NCBI GenBank assembly: GCA_002482565.1
Contig: DLGG01000155.1
Coordinates: 1 to 29,581, forward strand
DNA: 29,581 nucleotides
Source of the DNA: Solidesulfovibrio magneticus
GTDB taxonomy: Bacteria > Desulfobacterota > Desulfovibrionia > Desulfovibrionales > Desulfovibrionaceae
Direction of reading: 5' to 3'
The position numbers and the translations under genes are program-made. Of this stretch, positions 7,499 to 14,934 are shown one piece after another. The notes beneath the pieces are model-generated. The model saw only the letters and a program-made list of their open reading frames with translations. It did not search any database and was not told the DNA's origin. Numbering within the stretch: the first letter of the stretch is position 1; each line of letters starts with the position of its first letter.

Positions 7499-9772
7499 CT
7501 ATCCCTCTCGGGCTACCGGCAGTCGGATGTAAAACGTCGCGCCGCCTTCGGCGTTTTTGGCGGCCACGATGTCGCCGCCGGCGTCTTTGATGATGCCGTA
7601 GCTGATGGAAAGCCCCAGCCCCGTCCCTTTCCCGATCTCCTTGGTGGTGAAAAACGGCTCGAAGATCTTGGCGGCCAGCTCCTTGGGGAAGCCCGCGCCC
7701 GTGTCGGAAAGGCGCACCTTGACCGCGTCGTGGTTGGCCGTGGCCTTGATGACGATGCGCCGGGGACAGTTAGGCTCCCGCTTGGCCCGCTCCTCGATGG
7801 CGTCCCGGGCGTTGACCAGCAGATTGATCATCACCTGCTCCAGCCGGTTGGGATCGATGCGCACCGGCGGCAGATTCTCGGCCAGGGCGAACGCCGTCTC
7901 GATGCCGCGAAGGGCCAGCTGCTCGGCGAAAAACTCCACCGACCGCCGGGCGACGGCCGCCACGTCCACCAGCTCCGCCTCATGGTCGGAGATGCGCCCG
8001 AACTCCCGCATATGGCCGATGATGCGCGCCGCCCGGTCCACCTGATTGCCGATGAGGTCGGTTAAGCGCGTTAAAAGCGGCAACGGCGGGGCCTCGCCCC
8101 GGCCGAGGTGGCGGCGCACCAGATCGACGCTGGTCTGGATGACGCAAAGGGGCTGGTTGATCTCGTGGGCTACGCCCGTGGCCATTTCGCCCAAGGTCGC
8201 CATCTTGCCGGCCTGGATGAGCTGCTGTTCGGCCTCCAGACGCTTGGTGATGTCGGCTACGGTGACGAGGAGCACCCGCCGGCCGGCGTATTCGGAAAAC
8301 GAGGTGTGCATGGACACGAAAAACGGCCGGCCATCGCCCGTGACATGCCGGGCCTGCTCCACGTCCTGGCCGTCGATGACCGCCGCCATGGCCGCGTCGC
8401 GCCGCTCGTCGTAGAAAAGGTCATGCAGTGACCGTTTGGTCAGCTCGCCGCGCGGCAGCTCGTACATGGCCACCGCCCCCCGGTTGCAGTCCAGCACCGA
8501 CAGATCGTCGCGGTCGATGACGAACACCGCGCCGGGCACGTTGTTGAACACGTCGAAATATTTCTTTTCCGACCGCCTAAGCGCCAGCTCCAGCTCCTTG
8601 CGCGAGGTGATGTCCAGGCACATCTCCATGGCCGCCACGAGGTTGCCCTCGGAGTCGTAAACCGGCGAGGTGGTGACGATCCAGTCGGCCCGGGCGCCGT
8701 CCTTGTAGCAGCCGGTCTCTTCCGTGGTATAGGAACGCCCGGTCTCGAAGGTCTTTTTGACCGGGCAGGACGGACACGGCGCGTTCAGGTTCTTGTAGGC
8801 CTTGAAGCAGTATTCGCCCACCGAGGCGTTGAACTTCTCGGCAAAGGACCGGTTGAAGCGCAGCAGACGCAGATTGCGGTCCTGCACCGTCACCAGACAC
8901 GGCACGCCCTCGAAAAGGTCCTGATAGAGATCCTTTTGCAGTTCGATCTGGCTGTTCTTGGCGATGAGATCGCTGCCCATCTGGTGGATGGCCCGGGAGA
9001 GCTGGCCGATCTCGTCAAGCCGGTCCTCGTCGATGCTGACCGGTTTCTTGCCCTTGGCCCAGGTCCGGGCCTCGCCCTCGATGCGCGACAGCGGGCGCTT
9101 TATGAGCACGAAAATGACCAGAAACAAGGTCAGGATGGCCGCGCCGAAAACCAGGGCGGCCAGATAGACGGTGTTTTCCTTGAATTCCTCGATCAGCGAC
9201 TGGCTCTCGCGCAGGGAAAAGGCGATGTCGAGGACGCCGAGAATCTGCTCGCTGTCCTTGTGGAAATGGCAGCCGGCCAGCTCGGCGCAGCCCGGCTCGT
9301 TGGCGATGGGGCCGACGATGCGCAAAATCTGCTCGCCGCCGATGGTCTCCCGGGCATACAGCCGGCTCTCCAGATTGGGCGACACGGCCGGCGGGGTGCG
9401 CTGGTGGCAGACCTGGCAGGGCGCGGCCGAGGTGTCCAGGCGCGTGCCCGGGGCCTCGCCCTTGCTCGTGAACATCACCTGGCCGGCCTTGTTGATGATG
9501 CGGATCTCGCGAATCTCGGGCAGCCGGCCGAGGTTGGCGACAATGGCCCGGATGTCCTCGCGGGAATTAAGCAGCATGGCGTAGTCGAGGCCAAGCCGGG
9601 CCGTGGCCAGCACCCGGTCGGCTTCCTTGACGCCGGCGTTTTGGACAAAGCGCTCCTCGCGGGCGACCTGGAAACCGGCCCAGACAAAGATGCAGCCAAA
9701 AAGCACCACGGCCAACGGGATGCCGATCTTGATGCTGAGATGGCTGCGTATGAAAGTGAGGATGTGGGTCAT
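7499..9772 (-). CDS. sensor histidine kinase with periplasmic c-type haem motif, HAMP and two PAS domains
   Basis: This 757-residue kinase starts with a membrane helix (about 12-34), then a periplasmic domain (35-200) containing the c-type haem motif CQVCH (119-123) and a second pair Cys168-His169 preceded by Cys162. A second helix spans about 201-224, followed by a HAMP-like segment. The first PAS (about 285-395) has a Cys triad C322, C333, C336 ending in CPSCP. The second PAS covers about 405-515. The HisKA domain has His536 in VAHEINQP. The ATPase domain has Asn654, DTGAGF and GKGTGLGLS. It probably senses redox state or a haem ligand in the periplasm. The partner receiver is not identified; nearby receiver-only proteins are candidates. 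The start lacks an obvious ribosome binding site, so the N-terminus is less certain. Confidence 0.9.
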   Translation of the reverse strand: MTHILTFIRSHLSIKIGIPLAVVLFGCIFVWAGFQVAREERFVQNAGVKEADRVLATARLGLDYAMLLNSREDIRAIVANLGRLPEIREIRIINKAGQVMFTSKGEAPGTRLDTSAAPCQVCHQRTPPAVSPNLESRLYARETIGGEQILRIVGPIANEPGCAELAGCHFHKDSEQILGVLDIAFSLRESQSLIEEFKENTVYLAALVFGAAILTLFLVIFVLIKRPLSRIEGEARTWAKGKKPVSIDEDRLDEIGQLSRAIHQMGSDLIAKNSQIELQKDLYQDLFEGVPCLVTVQDRNLRLLRFNRSFAEKFNASVGEYCFKAYKNLNAPCPSCPVKKTFETGRSYTTEETGCYKDGARADWIVTTSPVYDSEGNLVAAMEMCLDITSRKELELALRRSEKKYFDVFNNVPGAVFVIDRDDLSVLDCNRGAVAMYELPRGELTKRSLHDLFYDERRDAAMAAVIDGQDVEQARHVTGDGRPFFVSMHTSFSEYAGRRVLLVTVADITKRLEAEQQLIQAGKMATLGEMATGVAHEINQPLCVIQTSVDLVRRHLGRGEAPPLPLLTRLTDLIGNQVDRAARIIGHMREFGRISDHEAELVDVAAVARRSVEFFAEQLALRGIETAFALAENLPPVRIDPNRLEQVMINLLVNARDAIEERAKREPNCPRRIVIKATANHDAVKVRLSDTGAGFPKELAAKIFEPFFTTKEIGKGTGLGLSISYGIIKDAGGDIVAAKNAEGGATFYIRLPVAREG

Positions 9773-9800
9773 GGTGTAAGGTGTCGGGTAGGGGAGATTG

Positions 9801-9862
9801 AAGATGCCTCCGGCGGCCGGGGGGGATCATCCCCCCCGGACCCCCTGGAAGGGGGTCCGGGG
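9801..9862 (+). repeat. dispersed hairpin repeat, copy 1
   Basis: The copy begins AAGATGCCTCCGGCGGCC and continues into a G7 run, ATCAT and a C7 run that fold on each other. A second perfect 8-base-pair hairpin (GGACCCCC/GGGGGTCC, loop TGGAA) follows. It points toward copy 2 and sits just upstream of the haem-motif kinase gene. Confidence 0.8.
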
Positions 9863-10126
9863 TCGGACGGTTGCGCGGCGTCCGGCGTGGATGCGTCGAA
9901 GACGTATAATACGATCAAATCAGTCTGAAAACAGGAAGAGAACCAGGGTGTGTTTTTGGGGCTGCGCCCCGGCGAGACGACGCAGTCGGAAAGGGCCATG
10001 CGGCTGCCCTCGGCCCGGTCGCCGGGCCCCGGCTTTTCCCACTAGGGCCGATTGCCGGCCCCCTTGGCTTGCCAACCTGCCGGAGAACCACTCCACGTCA
10101 CACCCCCCTTAACCCCTTTCTTCATC

Positions 10127-10171
10127 TGGGGGGTCCAGGGGCCTCAGGCCCCCGGCCGCCGGAGGCATCTT
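10127..10171 (-). repeat. dispersed hairpin repeat, copy 2
   Basis: On the minus strand it reads AAGATGCCTCCGGCGGCC, then a stem of G-run plus CCT paired with AGG plus C-run, then GGACCCCCCA. It follows the stop codon of the REC-PAS-PAS kinase by about 35 bases, after a purine-rich GAAGAGG tract, in the same orientation as the gene. That position suggests a transcription-end or RNA-stability element. Confidence 0.8.
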
Positions 10172-10205
10172 CCCTCTTCTCCTCTTTCCCTCTTCCCCAC
10201 TTACT

Positions 10206-12128
10206 CTAAGCGCACGTACCCGCGCCGCGCGGCAGGCGTACGGCGATGGCGCTGCCTACGCCGGGTTCGGAGGTGACGGCGATGGCTCCGCCGTGTTGGG
10301 CCACGATCTGGTTGGCGATGAACAGCCCCAGTCCGGTGCCGCGCGAGCCTTTGGAGGAGAAAAAGAGCGTAAACATGCGTTCCCGGGTGGACTGGTCCAT
10401 GCCGACGCCGTTGTCGGCGACAACGAAAGTCACGGCTTCGGCCGTGGCGTCCACGGTCAGGGTCACTTCGTGGAAGGGCTTGGCCTTGTCCTCGGCGCAG
10501 GCGTCCACGGCGTTTTCGAGCAGGTTGACCAGGGCCGAGGTGAGCGCGGTTTCGTCCATGGGCAGCGTGCCTTCGGCCTCGCCCAGGCGCAGGATGAAGG
10601 CGACGCCCCGGCTTTGGGCCTTGGGTTCGACGATGCCGGCCAGATCACGGGCGAAGGTTTCGATGGCGACCGGGGCGAGTTCGGGTTCGCGCGATTTGGC
10701 GTACCACAGGATGTCGAGCACCATGTTGCGGATGCGTCCGATCTTGTCGGACACCACGCCCCAGCCGTCGCGCACGCGGGTCCAGTCTTCGCGGGACAGG
10801 CCGGTTTCGACCTTGAACATGCCGCCGTCGAGGGAGGTGAGCAGGCCTTTGACGCCGTGGGACATGGAGCCGAGCATGAGCCCCAGCGAGGCGAGGTGGT
10901 CTTGCAGGGCCCGGATGGGGGTGATGTCGGCGGCGATTTCGATGACCTGGCTGGTTTCGCCGGCGGCATCGGGGATGGGAGCGGTGCGCAAGAGCATGTT
11001 TTTGGCCGCGCCGCAGCGGGTGGACACGACGGTTTCGCCTTCGTGGGCCGCGCCGTCGTGGAAGGAGCTTTCGGCCGGGCAGTGTTCGCAGGGATCGTCG
11101 CGGTGGGCAAACAGTTTGTGGCAGGGGCCGGTTTCGGCCTCGCCGAAGTCGGCGCGCCATTGGCGGTTGGCCTCGACCACGGTGAAGTCCTGGTCCAGCA
11201 CGGCGATGGCGCAGGGGACGGCGTCGAACAGGCGCTGGAATTTTTCGCGCACGGCCCGCAGTTCTTCCTGGAGCCGCCCCACCTCGGCCACGTCGGCGGC
11301 GATTTCGATGACCAGCTCCACTTGGCCGTCCGTGCCGAAGACCGGGGCGGTATGGACCAGCACCGGAATCTCGCGGCCGTCCTTGTCGCGGAAGGTCTCG
11401 CGGCCGCGCTGGCCCTGGCCCTGCTCCACGGTGCGCCAGACCGGGCAGGCGTTGCCGCTGCCCTGGCGGTCGGCGTAGAGTTCCCAGCTCATCTTGCCCA
11501 CCACTTCGCCCAGGCGCTGCCGGCCCAGGGTGTTTACGGCCACGATTTCGAGGTAGCGGTTGTGAATGACGATGCAGCAGGGCATCTGGTTGAAATAGCT
11601 GGGTCCCTGGTCGAAGGAGGCAATAAGCCCCTCGATGGCGCTGGCCACGCCCTCCACGGCCTGGCCCACGGCCATGCGGCGCTCCATCTCGACCAAACGG
11701 GCGGATTTCTCGCGCACCAGCCGTTCGAGGTTGCGGGTGTGTTCGGTGATCTGGCGGCGCATGGACACGCGGTCGGCGGCCCGGTGCAGGGAGGCGGTGA
11801 GCAGTTCGTCGCGCACGGGCTTGGTGAGGAAATCCAGCGCCTGGCGCTTGAGGCTTTCGATGGCCAGCTCCATGTCGCCGTGGCCGGAAATCATGATGAC
11901 CTCGATTTCGGGATCCAGGGCCTTGACCCGCGAAAGCAGTTCGATGCCGTCCATGCCCGGCATCTTGATGTCGGTGAGCACGATGGAGGGGTTAAACGTG
12001 GCGCACAATTCCAGGGCTTCGCGGCCGCCGGGGGCGGTTTCCACGTCGTAGCCGAGGTCGGCGATGGAGAGGCTTAAGACTTCGCGGATGGCCTCGTCGT
12101 CGTCAACCAGCAGCACCTTCTCGTTCAT
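10206..12128 (-). CDS. hybrid regulator-kinase: N-terminal receiver, two PAS domains, histidine kinase
   Basis: This 640-residue soluble protein begins with a receiver domain: acidic pocket near residues 9-11, Asp53 phospho-acceptor in LTDIKMPGMDG, Ser81 and Lys103. A coiled linker follows, then PAS domains at about 175-280 and 295-400. The second PAS carries the Cys triad C336, C347, C350 (PCEHCP), with the same spacing as the haem-motif kinase. The H-box is atypical: His424 sits in SMSHGVKGLL instead of the usual HEINNP. The ATPase domain is intact with Asn539, DNGVGM and GTGLGLFIA. GGAGAGGG supports the start. The receiver-first order suggests it is controlled by another kinase and then phosphorylates a further target. 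It lies downstream of the SQR operon, beyond a terminator. Confidence 0.92.
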   Translation of the reverse strand: MNEKVLLVDDDEAIREVLSLSIADLGYDVETAPGGREALELCATFNPSIVLTDIKMPGMDGIELLSRVKALDPEIEVIMISGHGDMELAIESLKRQALDFLTKPVRDELLTASLHRAADRVSMRRQITEHTRNLERLVREKSARLVEMERRMAVGQAVEGVASAIEGLIASFDQGPSYFNQMPCCIVIHNRYLEIVAVNTLGRQRLGEVVGKMSWELYADRQGSGNACPVWRTVEQGQGQRGRETFRDKDGREIPVLVHTAPVFGTDGQVELVIEIAADVAEVGRLQEELRAVREKFQRLFDAVPCAIAVLDQDFTVVEANRQWRADFGEAETGPCHKLFAHRDDPCEHCPAESSFHDGAAHEGETVVSTRCGAAKNMLLRTAPIPDAAGETSQVIEIAADITPIRALQDHLASLGLMLGSMSHGVKGLLTSLDGGMFKVETGLSREDWTRVRDGWGVVSDKIGRIRNMVLDILWYAKSREPELAPVAIETFARDLAGIVEPKAQSRGVAFILRLGEAEGTLPMDETALTSALVNLLENAVDACAEDKAKPFHEVTLTVDATAEAVTFVVADNGVGMDQSTRERMFTLFFSSKGSRGTGLGLFIANQIVAQHGGAIAVTSEPGVGSAIAVRLPRGAGTCA

Positions 12129-12147
12129 GCGCCCTCTCCGAAAGTCT

Positions 12148-12173
12148 TGGCCGTCAACAGTTTGCGACGGCCA
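12148..12173 (-). promoter_or_regulatory. hairpin in the leader of the REC-PAS-PAS kinase gene
   Basis: A perfect 8-base inverted repeat TGGCCGTC/GACGGCCA has a 10-base loop and ends about 20 bases before the start codon. The loop side also contains GTCAACAGTTTGCGAC, related to a motif upstream of the SQR operon. It could be a leader RNA structure or a protein-binding site; neither is shown. Confidence 0.35.
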
Positions 12174-12177
12174 GCGG

Positions 12178-12201
12178 TGAAAAATAACCGCCGGCTGGCG
12201 G
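12178..12201 (-). terminator. intrinsic terminator after the SQR operon
   Basis: On the minus strand CCGCC, loop AGCC and GGCGG are followed directly by TTATTTTTC, a stem plus U-tract. It lies about 155 bases after the stop of the single-domain receiver and before the next gene on the same strand. It therefore separates the SQR operon from the REC-PAS-PAS kinase. It is the only classical intrinsic terminator seen in the window. Confidence 0.65.
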
Positions 12202-12356
12202 CGCGGCCTTCATGGCGGCCGATGGGCGGTCGGCCGACACAAGTGTCCATGGAAGGCCGCGCCGCGTGAGCCGGCGGGGGTAAGTGCCCACGCGGGGACC
12301 GGGGAAGGGCGAAGCCGAGGGTCGAAGTCGGCGGCTTCCCGAAGTCGTCCGTAGGC

Positions 12357-12713
12357 TTATTCCCCAAGCATCTCCTTGACAAGGCGCAGGGTCTTGACCC
12401 GGTCCACAGGCTTGCTGATGACCGGCACGTTGCTGCCAAGCGCCGGCGGACGGGGTCCGACGCCGCTTATCACGACGACCGGAATCTCGGCCAGGCCGGG
12501 TTCCTTGCGCAGCTTCACGTAGAACAGGGTGCCGCCGCGGGCGGGCATGTCCATGTCCAGGGTGATGAGGTCCGGATTGTGGACCTGGGCCTGCTCCAGG
12601 CCGGCCACGCCGTCGGTGGCGGTGAAGGTGGTGAAGCCTTCGCCGTCGAAGAGGTCCTTTAAGTAGCTGACGACTTCGGGATCGTCGTCGATGATGAGTA
12701 TCTTCTTGGCCAT
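12357..12713 (-). CDS. single-domain response regulator (receiver only)
   Basis: This 118-residue protein is one receiver domain and nothing else. It has the acidic cluster DDD at 9-11, phospho-acceptor Asp53 in TLDMDMP, Ser83 in ISG and Lys101 in SKP. The segment GVGPRPPALGSN after Ser83 is an unusually Pro/Gly-rich beta4-alpha4 loop. It follows the DUF1641 gene by 25 bases, with GAGG before its start, and is the last gene of the SQR operon. With no output domain it must signal by protein contact or pass phosphate on. The neighbouring REC-PAS-PAS kinase is the obvious partner, by position only. Confidence 0.92.
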   Translation of the reverse strand: MAKKILIIDDDPEVVSYLKDLFDGEGFTTFTATDGVAGLEQAQVHNPDLITLDMDMPARGGTLFYVKLRKEPGLAEIPVVVISGVGPRPPALGSNVPVISKPVDRVKTLRLVKEMLGE

Positions 12714-12738
12714 GATGGCATCCTCGTTTTGGTGGTCT

Positions 12739-13401
12739 TTAACGGGGGGCGGCTTCGCTTAATTTGCCCAGGCCCTTGGCCAGTTCCAGGGCGACGCCGA
12801 TGCCGCGTTTGAGGTCGGGATCGCCAAGGGCCTTGACCATGCCCAGGGGGCCGACGGGTTCGGCCTTGGTCAGATCCAGGCCGGCCGGCAGGTCGGTGAG
12901 CTTGTCGAGCAGCTCCAGCATCTTGGGATCGGACATCTTTTTGAGCAGGCCAATAAGCGCCACGAAGCTGTCGCCCATGGCGGCGATGTCGTCGGGGCCG
13001 TAGTGGGCGGCGACCTTGGCCCGCACGTCCATCATGGCGGCGTAGGTGCGGAACACGCCGCGCTGTTCCAGCTCGCCCAGGCTTCTGATGCCGGTGTGGA
13101 CCATGGACTTGGCCAGGGGCTCCATGGTGTGCCACAGCTCAATGATGTTTTCGAGCTGCTCCAGAGCGTAGGCCAGGTTGCCGATGTTGCGCAGGAAGCG
13201 CTTGATCAGCACAAAGAGGTCTTCGAGCTGGAAACCGGCTTCCACGGACCCCAGTTCCTTGAGCAGGATCTTGAATCCCGACTTCATGAGCGGGTTCATG
13301 TCGTGGAACATCTCATTGCGTTCTAGACGGGCGACCCGCTGTGCTTGCAGCTCCGCCTCGATGGACTCAAGGCGCTCCAAAATACGTTCCTCGGTGGTCA
13401 T
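12739..13401 (-). CDS. DUF1641 family protein, SQR-associated
   Basis: This 220-residue, mostly helical, soluble protein is recognised as DUF1641 from its overall character and its position directly after an SQR-like flavoprotein, a pairing widespread in sulfur- and H2-metabolising microbes. It opens with a coiled coil (ERILERLESIEAELQAQ) and has helical segments rich in Leu, such as LENIIELWHTMEPLAKSM. There are no cysteines or obvious cofactor motifs. The gap from the SQR gene is only 12 bases, indicating co-transcription and probably stoichiometric production. Its role is not established; it may be an accessory or membrane-docking subunit of the oxidoreductase. Confidence 0.85.
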   Translation of the reverse strand: MTTEERILERLESIEAELQAQRVARLERNEMFHDMNPLMKSGFKILLKELGSVEAGFQLEDLFVLIKRFLRNIGNLAYALEQLENIIELWHTMEPLAKSMVHTGIRSLGELEQRGVFRTYAAMMDVRAKVAAHYGPDDIAAMGDSFVALIGLLKKMSDPKMLELLDKLTDLPAGLDLTKAEPVGPLGMVKALGDPDLKRGIGVALELAKGLGKLSEAAPR

Positions 13402-13413
13402 GGACGCACCTCC

Positions 13414-14658
13414 CTACAGCGCGCAAGCGCCCATGCGCTTTTTGCCGGCCATGAACATCTGGGGCTCCAGCGGCAGTTCCTTGCCCTTGAGCATCAGGTT
13501 GAAATACACCCACTTGAACATCATCTTGCCGCAGTAGTTGAGGAAGGACTCTTCCAAAAGCGACAGCGGCCCGATGCCCGGGAACGGGAATTTGCCCGGC
13601 AGCGGCTCGATCTTGTAGTTGAAGTCGATCAGCACGGCCTTTTCGTAGCCCGAGACGATGAAGCAGTTGGAATGGCCGTCGAATTCCGGCAGGGGATCAA
13701 GGCCTTCGATCTCGCGCAGGATGTTTTCCACCACGATCTCGGATTCGAAGTGGGCCACCGAGCCGGCCTTGGAGGTCGGGACGTTGGTGGCGTCGCCGAT
13801 GATGTACATGTTCTCGTATTTCTTGGACTTCAGCGTGTGGTGGTCGGTGTCCATGTAGCCCATGGGATCGCCGATGTCGCTGTCGATGATGACCTGGGAG
13901 CCGAAGTTGGGCGGGATGGAGACGAGCAGGTCGTAGTCGAGTTCCTCGCCCTTGTGGGACTCGATGGTCTTCTTGTCGGCGTTGACCTGGGCGATTTCGA
14001 AGTTGGGCACGATCTTGATGTTTTTCTCTTCGCACATCCGGCCCAGGATCTCGGCGGCCACGGGCTTGGTGAAAGCGCCGGTCAGCGGGGTCACCAGCTC
14101 AATCTCGATGTTGCAGCGGCTGTCCTGGGTCATGAAGAACCAGTCGGCCAGGAACACGAACTCCAGGGGAGCCACCGGGCACTTGATGGGCATCTCGGCG
14201 ATGTTGAGCACGAGCTTGCCTTTCTTGAAGTGCTTGAGCTTTTTCGCCAGGGCGATGGAGCCGTCCGGGGTGTAGAAGTTGTGGACGTCCTGTCCCCAGC
14301 CGTCGAGCATCCCGTCGATCTCGTCGGGCATGATGCGGCAGCCGGTGGCGACCACGATCCAATCGTAGGAATGGGAGCCGCCCTTGCAGGTGACGACCTT
14401 CTTGACCGGATCGACGTTGGTGATCTCGTCCTGGACGAAGTCGACGCCCGAAGGAATGAAGTCGGTCTGCGGCTTGATGCAGTCCTTGATGTCGTAGATG
14501 CCAAAGGGCACGAAAAGCCAGCCCGGCTGATAGTGGTGCTGCCAGGTGCGGTCGATGATGGTGATCTTCCATTCCCGGGGATCGAGCTTCTTGCGGAGCT
14601 GGGTGGCCACCATGACGCCGCCGGCGCCCGAGCCAAGGATCAACAGCTTTTTCATCAT
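13414..14658 (-). CDS. sqr: sulfide:quinone oxidoreductase-like FAD-dependent flavoprotein
   Basis: This 414-residue flavoprotein has the FAD-binding GSGAGG at 9-14, the second dinucleotide segment ATGCRIMPDE near 104-113, and GDATNVPTSKAG at 288-299. Cys160 in IKCPVAPLE and Cys332 in SNCFIVSGY match the positions of the two redox-active cysteines of SQR, and Cys107 is a third candidate. Hydrophobic and aromatic C-terminal segments (FKWVYFNLMLKG) fit monotopic membrane attachment at the quinone pool. Known members oxidise sulfide to polysulfide; in a sulfate reducer it might detoxify sulfide or work on polysulfide, so substrate is not certain. The start is one of two adjacent ATGs with GAGG before them. 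It heads an operon with DUF1641 and a receiver protein, behind a sigma-54-like promoter. Confidence 0.82.
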   Translation of the reverse strand: MMKKLLILGSGAGGVMVATQLRKKLDPREWKITIIDRTWQHHYQPGWLFVPFGIYDIKDCIKPQTDFIPSGVDFVQDEITNVDPVKKVVTCKGGSHSYDWIVVATGCRIMPDEIDGMLDGWGQDVHNFYTPDGSIALAKKLKHFKKGKLVLNIAEMPIKCPVAPLEFVFLADWFFMTQDSRCNIEIELVTPLTGAFTKPVAAEILGRMCEEKNIKIVPNFEIAQVNADKKTIESHKGEELDYDLLVSIPPNFGSQVIIDSDIGDPMGYMDTDHHTLKSKKYENMYIIGDATNVPTSKAGSVAHFESEIVVENILREIEGLDPLPEFDGHSNCFIVSGYEKAVLIDFNYKIEPLPGKFPFPGIGPLSLLEESFLNYCGKMMFKWVYFNLMLKGKELPLEPQMFMAGKKRMGACAL

Positions 14659-14735
14659 TGCCTCGCTTTGAGGAGTTGTTGGTTGGGCAGGGTCGCGGCG
14701 CGTCGGTAGCTGCCGCGTAACCTGCCCGCCTCCAA

Positions 14736-14751
14736 AGCAAGGGCTGGTCCA
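14736..14751 (-). promoter_or_regulatory. candidate sigma-54 promoter of the SQR operon
   Basis: The minus strand reads TGGACCAGCCCTTGCT. The essential GG and GC doublets are 11 bases apart as required and the -12 element TTGCT is perfect, but the -24 element departs from TGGCACG at three positions. Transcription would start near 14726, with a leader of about 68 bases. The AT-rich DNA further upstream could hold activator sites. Confidence 0.5.
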
Positions 14752-14918
14752 ATTTGGTGTGTTGCCTGTAACATGCTGATTCTGAATGATTTATTTGGAC
14801 ATGACCAAGCGGTCGGGGCGGTCCGGCCGGCGGGGGCTGGAGCAACAAAACTTGTCGCAAGTCTGGCTGGTGTTGCTAGATAATCGAAAATATAGAGGTT
14901 TTAATTCATACGGTCTTT

Positions 14919-14934
14919 GTCAGCAAATGTTGAC
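14919..14934. promoter_or_regulatory. imperfect palindrome GTCAGCAAATGTTGAC upstream of SQR operon
   Basis: Six of eight positions are symmetric. It lies about 195 bases upstream of the predicted SQR transcription start, a distance compatible with an enhancer site. A similar motif lies in the leader of the REC-PAS-PAS kinase. The evidence is weak. Confidence 0.25.

Larger units (their letters stand above)
9773..10205. other. intergenic region with an inverted pair of dispersed repeats
   Basis: No gene is supported here; reading frames through it are short and of low complexity. The region has one copy of the dispersed hairpin repeat near each end, facing each other. Between them is an AT-richer patch at 9901-9930 with CGTATAATACG, which could serve as a -10 element on either strand, though no good -35 pairs with it. 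Small hairpins lie at 9957-9975 and 10012-10030. A promoter for the haem-motif kinase probably sits here. Confidence 0.6.

Noticed and set aside
9263..9295. Second canonical haem c site in the haem-motif kinase (Cys162...Cys168-His169)
   Set aside because: The spacing is C-x5-CH, not CxxCH, Cx4CH or another established form, so I do not call it a haem site, only note it.
10293..12077. 594-residue plus-strand open frame opposite the REC-PAS-PAS kinase
   Set aside because: Low-complexity Gly/Ala/His sequence; the minus strand has complete receiver, PAS and kinase motifs.
13345..14709. 454-residue plus-strand open frame opposite SQR
   Set aside because: Shadow of the SQR gene; repetitive His/Val/Gly composition.
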